Below, piece after piece: positions 20,543 through 23,226 of a stretch of DNA of 23,226 nucleotides (position 1 is its first letter; the number at the start of each line of letters is the position of its first letter). A program made the position numbers and the translations under genes. The notes under the pieces were generated by a model. It searched no databases. It worked only from the letters and a program-made list of their open reading frames with translations, and was not told where the DNA came from. Source of the DNA: Lachnospiraceae bacterium UBA2734 (GTDB lineage Bacteria > Bacillota > Clostridia > Lachnospirales > Lachnospiraceae). The stretch covers positions 2,026 through 25,251 of the forward strand of contig DEKA01000021.1 of the NCBI GenBank assembly GCA_002353635.1, in the 5' to 3' direction.

Positions 20543-21097
20543 ATGAAGAAAGAGATCCGGATCGCTGTTATTTTCAGAGAGAAAGGCAAAGAAAAATCCC
20601 CGCCCGAAACGGGCGGGGACGAGAAGATCCTTCTGCAGGATCTTGGCTTCAGCGAAATTATTCACAGAGCCTATGATGACGCGGAGGTCCGGAAAGTGCT
20701 GTCTCTTCTCCGGCAGAGCGCCCCTGCACAGGAGCAGCACATCCTTTTTCCGGGCAGGAACTGTACGCCGCTTCCGGTATCCGGCATCCTGTATGTCTCC
20801 TCCGATGCGCACTACTGCCTTGTGCACTTCCAGGCATCGGAGCAGACGGGAAAGAAGAAAGGCACGGTGCTGCGGATCCGCCTGCGCAGCAAGGACCTTG
20901 AAAGTCTGCTGCCCTCTCCGCCGTTTGTGCATTGCAACCGGGGCCTTTTCGTAAATATGGACCACGTCAGCGCATATCGCGCCGATGCGCTTGTGCTCAC
21001 GGACGGCACCTGCTGTCCGGTGCGCAGACGCGGGAGAGGAGAGGTGCTGCAGCACTTTCTCGCCTATAAAAGAAGGGGCGTGCGTTCCCCTCTTTAG
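20543..21097 (+). CDS. LytTR-domain DNA-binding regulator without a receiver domain
   Basis: The 184-residue protein has a C-terminal LytTR domain (about 75-175): LPVSGILYVSSDAHYCLVHF, then the signature HCNRGLFVNMDHVSAYRADALVL (130-152). LytTR proteins bind paired direct repeats and often control surface, bacteriocin or competence genes. The N-terminal 70 residues begin KEIRIAVIF like the first strand of a receiver but lack the phosphorylation residues and length, so it may act without a kinase. GAGGT stands 7 nt before the ATG. It is transcribed away from the VWA gene and shares its 374-bp upstream region, so it is the best candidate to control that gene; no DUF3021 membrane inhibitor, common beside such regulators, is seen. 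A GC-rich perfect hairpin lies in codons 19-26. Confidence 0.88.
   Translation: MKKEIRIAVIFREKGKEKSPPETGGDEKILLQDLGFSEIIHRAYDDAEVRKVLSLLRQSAPAQEQHILFPGRNCTPLPVSGILYVSSDAHYCLVHFQASEQTGKKKGTVLRIRLRSKDLESLLPSPPFVHCNRGLFVNMDHVSAYRADALVLTDGTCCPVRRRGRGEVLQHFLAYKRRGVRSPL
20597..20619 (-). terminator. terminator-like hairpin, antisense, inside the LytTR gene
   Basis: TCCCCGCCCG and CGGGCGGGGA form a perfect 10-bp GC-rich stem with a 3-nt loop. Read on the minus strand it is followed by TTTTTC, the form of a rho-independent terminator. It is antisense to codons 19-26 of the LytTR gene and could stop minus-strand transcription coming from the cyclophilin side. Confidence 0.6.
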
Positions 21098-21112
21098 AGA
21101 ACCCGCCCCTTC
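21072..21112 (-). terminator. terminator of the cyclophilin gene
   Basis: GAAGGGGCG (21072-21080) and CGCCCCTTC (21104-21112) with an inner GTTC/GAAC form a stable hairpin. On the minus strand it is followed by TTTTATA, so it ends transcription of the cyclophilin gene whose stop codon is at 21195. It overlaps the last codons of the convergent LytTR gene. Confidence 0.75.
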
Positions 21113-21194
21113 ATTCTACACATTAAAAGAATGCTTCCTTAGTAAACTCGTTCCAAAGAGCGCTTCATCAGCACATCTCTGCAAGAGCGTGCAC

Positions 21195-21689
21195 TCAGTT
21201 CATCTCTGTCACAACAACACTCTTCATGATCTGCTCTTCCCACGGATGATCGCTCCAGTCCGTCTTTGTCTCCGCGATCCGGTCGAGCACGTCCAGGCCC
21301 TCCGTGATCTTCCCAAACGCCGCATACTGGCCGTCGAGATAAGGTGCATCGGCGTGCATGATGAAGAACTGAGAGCCTGCGGAATCAGGATCCTGCGCGC
21401 GTGCCATGGAGAGAACGCCTCTGGTATGCTTCAGATCATTCTTTACACCGTTGGCAGCAAACTCGCCCTTTATGCTGTATCCGGGGCCGCCCGTGCCGTT
21501 GCCGTCCGGATCTCCGCCCTGAATCATGAAGCCCTTGATAATCCTGTGGAAAGTCAGCCCGTCATAGAAATGCGCATCGGCGAGCTTCTTGAAATTCTCC
21601 ACCGTGATCGGCGCAATGTCCGGATAAAGCTCCCCCTTCATGACACCGCCGTCGTTCATTGTGATCGTAACTGCATATGTAACTGCCAT
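21195..21689 (-). CDS. cyclophilin-type peptidyl-prolyl cis-trans isomerase
   Basis: The 164-residue protein catalyses proline cis-trans isomerisation and has no signal peptide, so it is cytoplasmic. Catalytic landmarks are FHRIIKGFMIQGGDP with R49, F54 and Q57, and GSQFFIMHADAPYLDGQYAAFGKI (105-128). The positions of CypA W121 and H126 are Y117 and Y122, as in many bacterial cyclophilins, which predicts low cyclosporin sensitivity. AAGGAAGG stands 9 nt before the ATG. It lies downstream of the CE2-type esterase with a 92-bp gap and ends at a good terminator. Confidence 0.95.
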   Translation of the reverse strand: MAVTYAVTITMNDGGVMKGELYPDIAPITVENFKKLADAHFYDGLTFHRIIKGFMIQGGDPDGNGTGGPGYSIKGEFAANGVKNDLKHTRGVLSMARAQDPDSAGSQFFIMHADAPYLDGQYAAFGKITEGLDVLDRIAETKTDWSDHPWEEQIMKSVVVTEMN

Positions 21690-21781
21690 ATCTGTCTGCC
21701 TTCCTTTCCATATTTATTGAAATTCTGAAAACTGTCTCTAATGATCCCGGTAATCGTTCACAAGCCCGAAAAAACTCAAAA

Positions 21782-22975
21782 TCAGTCTTCCTTCTCTTCC
21801 GTCCACCCTGTGCGTCTGCAGATCTCGTCCGTCAGCTGATCGGCCATCCTGCAGTGTGCGAGGTAGCTCGGATGTCCGCCGCCGCCATATCCTTCCTCCG
21901 GCCGCAGAGGCGGAATCTCCATGAAATAAGCGCCGGCATACTGCGCCGCCGCCCGGCAGGCATCTGTGAGCGAAGATTCAATGATGCCGTGGATAATCAG
22001 GCGGACAGCCCGCGGGTAGTCCCTGCCTAGCGCCATCATAAATGCCGCATATCGCTCCGCGAAAAGGCGCTCCCTTCTCTTGATGCCCTTGGTGAAGGAA
22101 GCATCATTTGTGCCGAGCGCCGCCACGATCACATCCGGCACAAAATCAGCCGGATTGAAAACAGTCAGTCCGTCCTTTGCGCCCGGCGCCGCATCGCTGT
22201 TGAGTACTGCCCGCCGGCTCCCCTTCGCGCTGAGCAGGATTCTCACAACCTGTTCCGTCGTGCGGTCCGTATAGGGATAGAGGTCCGGCAGAAGGTCCTT
22301 CGTGTCCGGAATATCCGTATCCGGAGGAATATACTGTGAGATCACGCCGTTGCCGCTCCAGCACAGGTTCGTGAAATCCGCGCCGAGGCGCCTCGCCGTC
22401 TGTCCCGCATAGTTCTTTAAAGGGTTCACGTCCATGGTCCGGAAGGTGTAGGCATCCGCCATGCCGGGGCCCTCGCTCACCTCAATCCCATACCCTGCCG
22501 TAATAGAGTCACCTATGAACAGGATTTTTCTCTTCGACGGTTCCACAGGCACAATGTCCTCATCTGCATAAATGCAGACAATACCGACCTTGTCGTTCCA
22601 GACCTCGGAGAGCTTGAACAAAGCCACCTTGACAGCGCCGCCCGAGAAGTTGACACAGACCGGGTACTCCGCCTTGCCCCTGCGCACAGCGATCTTTCTG
22701 ATCCTGTCGTAATCGTCGTTCAGAACAATGCCGATCACAGCTGTCTGCGAGGGGTCGCCGCTCTCGCTGATCGCCTGCAGCTGCACCGAAACTTCCCTCG
22801 CGTAGGTGTAGAACGATACGCCGGATGCGGAATAGCCAAGCCACGTCGTCCCGTCAATCCGCAGCGTCCTCCCCATGATCTTTACGTTGTCCGGTTTTAT
22901 CTCATAGCGATTTTTCACCGCGATCACCCCAAAGAATCCGGCGGCTGAAAATAAAATCACCGGCCGCTTTGTCAT
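21782..22975 (-). CDS. CE2-type SGNH acetylesterase (carbohydrate de-O-acetylase)
   Basis: The 397-residue protein has the two-part layout of carbohydrate esterase family 2: an N-terminal jelly-roll (about 28-145) and a SGNH hydrolase domain (about 148-390). Catalytic blocks are FIGDSITAGYG (S157), CWSGNG (205-210), ALGTND (N290) and GGGGHPSYLAH (H368). CE2 enzymes remove acetyl groups from sugars of plant or bacterial polysaccharides. No export signal is clear: the first 19 residues (MTKRPVILFSAAGFFGVIA) are hydrophobic but short. The start is uncertain. The ATG at 22975 has AGAGG only 1-2 nt before it; a GTG at 22918 has GGGGTGA at about 5 nt and would begin MKNRYEIKPDN, closer to where the domain begins. 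If the GTG is used the enzyme is cytoplasmic and acts on imported sugars. Confidence 0.87.
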   Translation of the reverse strand: MTKRPVILFSAAGFFGVIAVKNRYEIKPDNVKIMGRTLRIDGTTWLGYSASGVSFYTYAREVSVQLQAISESGDPSQTAVIGIVLNDDYDRIRKIAVRRGKAEYPVCVNFSGGAVKVALFKLSEVWNDKVGIVCIYADEDIVPVEPSKRKILFIGDSITAGYGIEVSEGPGMADAYTFRTMDVNPLKNYAGQTARRLGADFTNLCWSGNGVISQYIPPDTDIPDTKDLLPDLYPYTDRTTEQVVRILLSAKGSRRAVLNSDAAPGAKDGLTVFNPADFVPDVIVAALGTNDASFTKGIKRRERLFAERYAAFMMALGRDYPRAVRLIIHGIIESSLTDACRAAAQYAGAYFMEIPPLRPEEGYGGGGHPSYLAHCRMADQLTDEICRRTGWTEEKED

Positions 22976-22983
22976 ACCTCTTG

Positions 22984-23012
22984 AGTATAACTGTGCGGCC
23001 GGGGATTTTCAC
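22984..23012 (-). promoter_or_regulatory. probable promoter of the CE2-type esterase gene
   Basis: On the minus strand GTGAAA (23007-23012, four of six consensus bases) and TATACT (22984-22989, five of six) are 17 bp apart. The start point, near 22977, is within 2 nt of the ATG at 22975, or 59 nt before the alternative GTG at 22918. Confidence 0.5.
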
Positions 23013-23048
23013 TACTGCCTGTGAAATTTGTTAATAATTCAGTAACCG

Positions 23049-23210
23049 TCAGGAGAAGATGAAACCGTACGGAGAGCTGAAAATAAGGCCATCGCGCAGG
23101 CAGGGAATGCCCCGGGTGTGTACGCGAGCAATCTGATTCGCGTTACCGACAGCGAAGGGCTGTAGGGGACAAAAGCGCGTTTTCCGAAACGCGCTTTTGA
23201 GGCCCGTCAT
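23049..23210 (-). CDS. possible small ORF of 53 residues, unknown function
   Basis: GGGGAGG stands 8 nt before an ATG at 23210 and the frame stays open to TGA at 23049, giving a protein that opens MTGLKSAFRKTRFCPLQPF. I do not recognise it. Against it: a perfect 13-bp hairpin (23170-23199) covers codons 4-14, and the opposite strand has an open run of 40 codons (DETVRRAENKAIAQAG to VTDSEGL, stop at 23164) that ends 6 nt before that hairpin, as a real gene end would. That plus-strand run has no start codon after the TAA at 23042. One of the two may be a gene remnant. Confidence 0.25.
   Translation of the reverse strand: MTGLKSAFRKTRFCPLQPFAVGNANQIARVHTRGIPCLRDGLIFSSPYGFIFS
23170..23199. terminator. 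bidirectional terminator-like hairpin
   Basis: CAAAAGCGCGTTT and AAACGCGCTTTTG form a perfect 13-bp stem with a TCCG loop near the right edge. The A and T runs at the outer ends match the other bidirectional terminators in this window. Confidence 0.7.
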
Positions 23211-23226
23211 GTTCGAAGCCTCCCCG

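Noticed and set aside
1..23226. CRISPR array, tRNA, rRNA, insertion sequence or phage genes
   Set aside because: I looked for regularly spaced repeats, tRNA T-arm sequences, rRNA landmarks and transposase or integrase motifs and found none.

Overview
The window looks like chromosomal DNA of a GC-moderate, low-GC-phylum anaerobe of the Clostridia, most probably Lachnospiraceae-like. The case rests on gene content and style: MutS2 with a Smr domain, a YhaM-type exoribonuclease, VanW and YoaR-like wall proteins, an HtrA-like protein with a degenerate protease domain, a sortase substrate with an SPLTG motif, AGGAGG-type ribosome binding sites and sigma-A promoters. This is inference from families; I see no rRNA or tRNA to confirm it. 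No CRISPR array, transposase, integrase or prophage gene is visible.

Layout. 1-910: an arsenic operon on the minus strand, arsR followed by the 5' part of an ACR3 arsenite exporter that runs off the window, with a near-ideal promoter and operator. 1159-5444: minus-strand housekeeping block, HtrA-like PDZ protein, YhaM-like nuclease and RlmD/RlmCD-type rRNA methyltransferase; a cluster of four stem-loops separates the first two. 5492-10232: plus-strand mutS2, then a two-component pair (OmpR-type regulator and HAMP histidine kinase), closed by a strong bidirectional terminator. 10353-15101: minus strand, reading VanW-family wall protein, AIR-synthase-like protein, Lrp/AsnC regulator and class I aminotransferase; overlaps suggest at least two translationally coupled pairs. 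15431-15937: a GreA-type elongation factor on the plus strand. 16086-20168: minus-strand surface module, a large VWA protein with a cell-wall sorting signal followed by a membrane-anchored SGNH hydrolase; a divergent LytTR regulator (20543-21097) is the obvious candidate controller. 21195-22975: minus-strand cyclophilin and a CE2-type SGNH acetylesterase. 22976-23226: a promoter, a perfect terminator hairpin, and either a small ORF or a gene remnant.

How it fits together. Most of the window is ordinary housekeeping. The accessory signal is the cell envelope: a VanW protein with a long Ala/Ser tail, an HtrA-like protein missing all three recognisable catalytic residues, a sortase-type VWA protein beside a LytTR regulator, and two SGNH hydrolases. 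The second theme is non-coding structure: stacked stem-loops between genes, a dispersed palindromic element with two good copies, a 16-bp-stem hairpin whose arm recurs in the adjacent response-regulator gene, and three genes whose -10 boxes sit 7-8 nt before the start codon, suggesting leaderless transcripts. I see no clearly new multi-gene system; the strongest candidates are the LytTR-VWA-SGNH module and the repeated intergenic hairpins.
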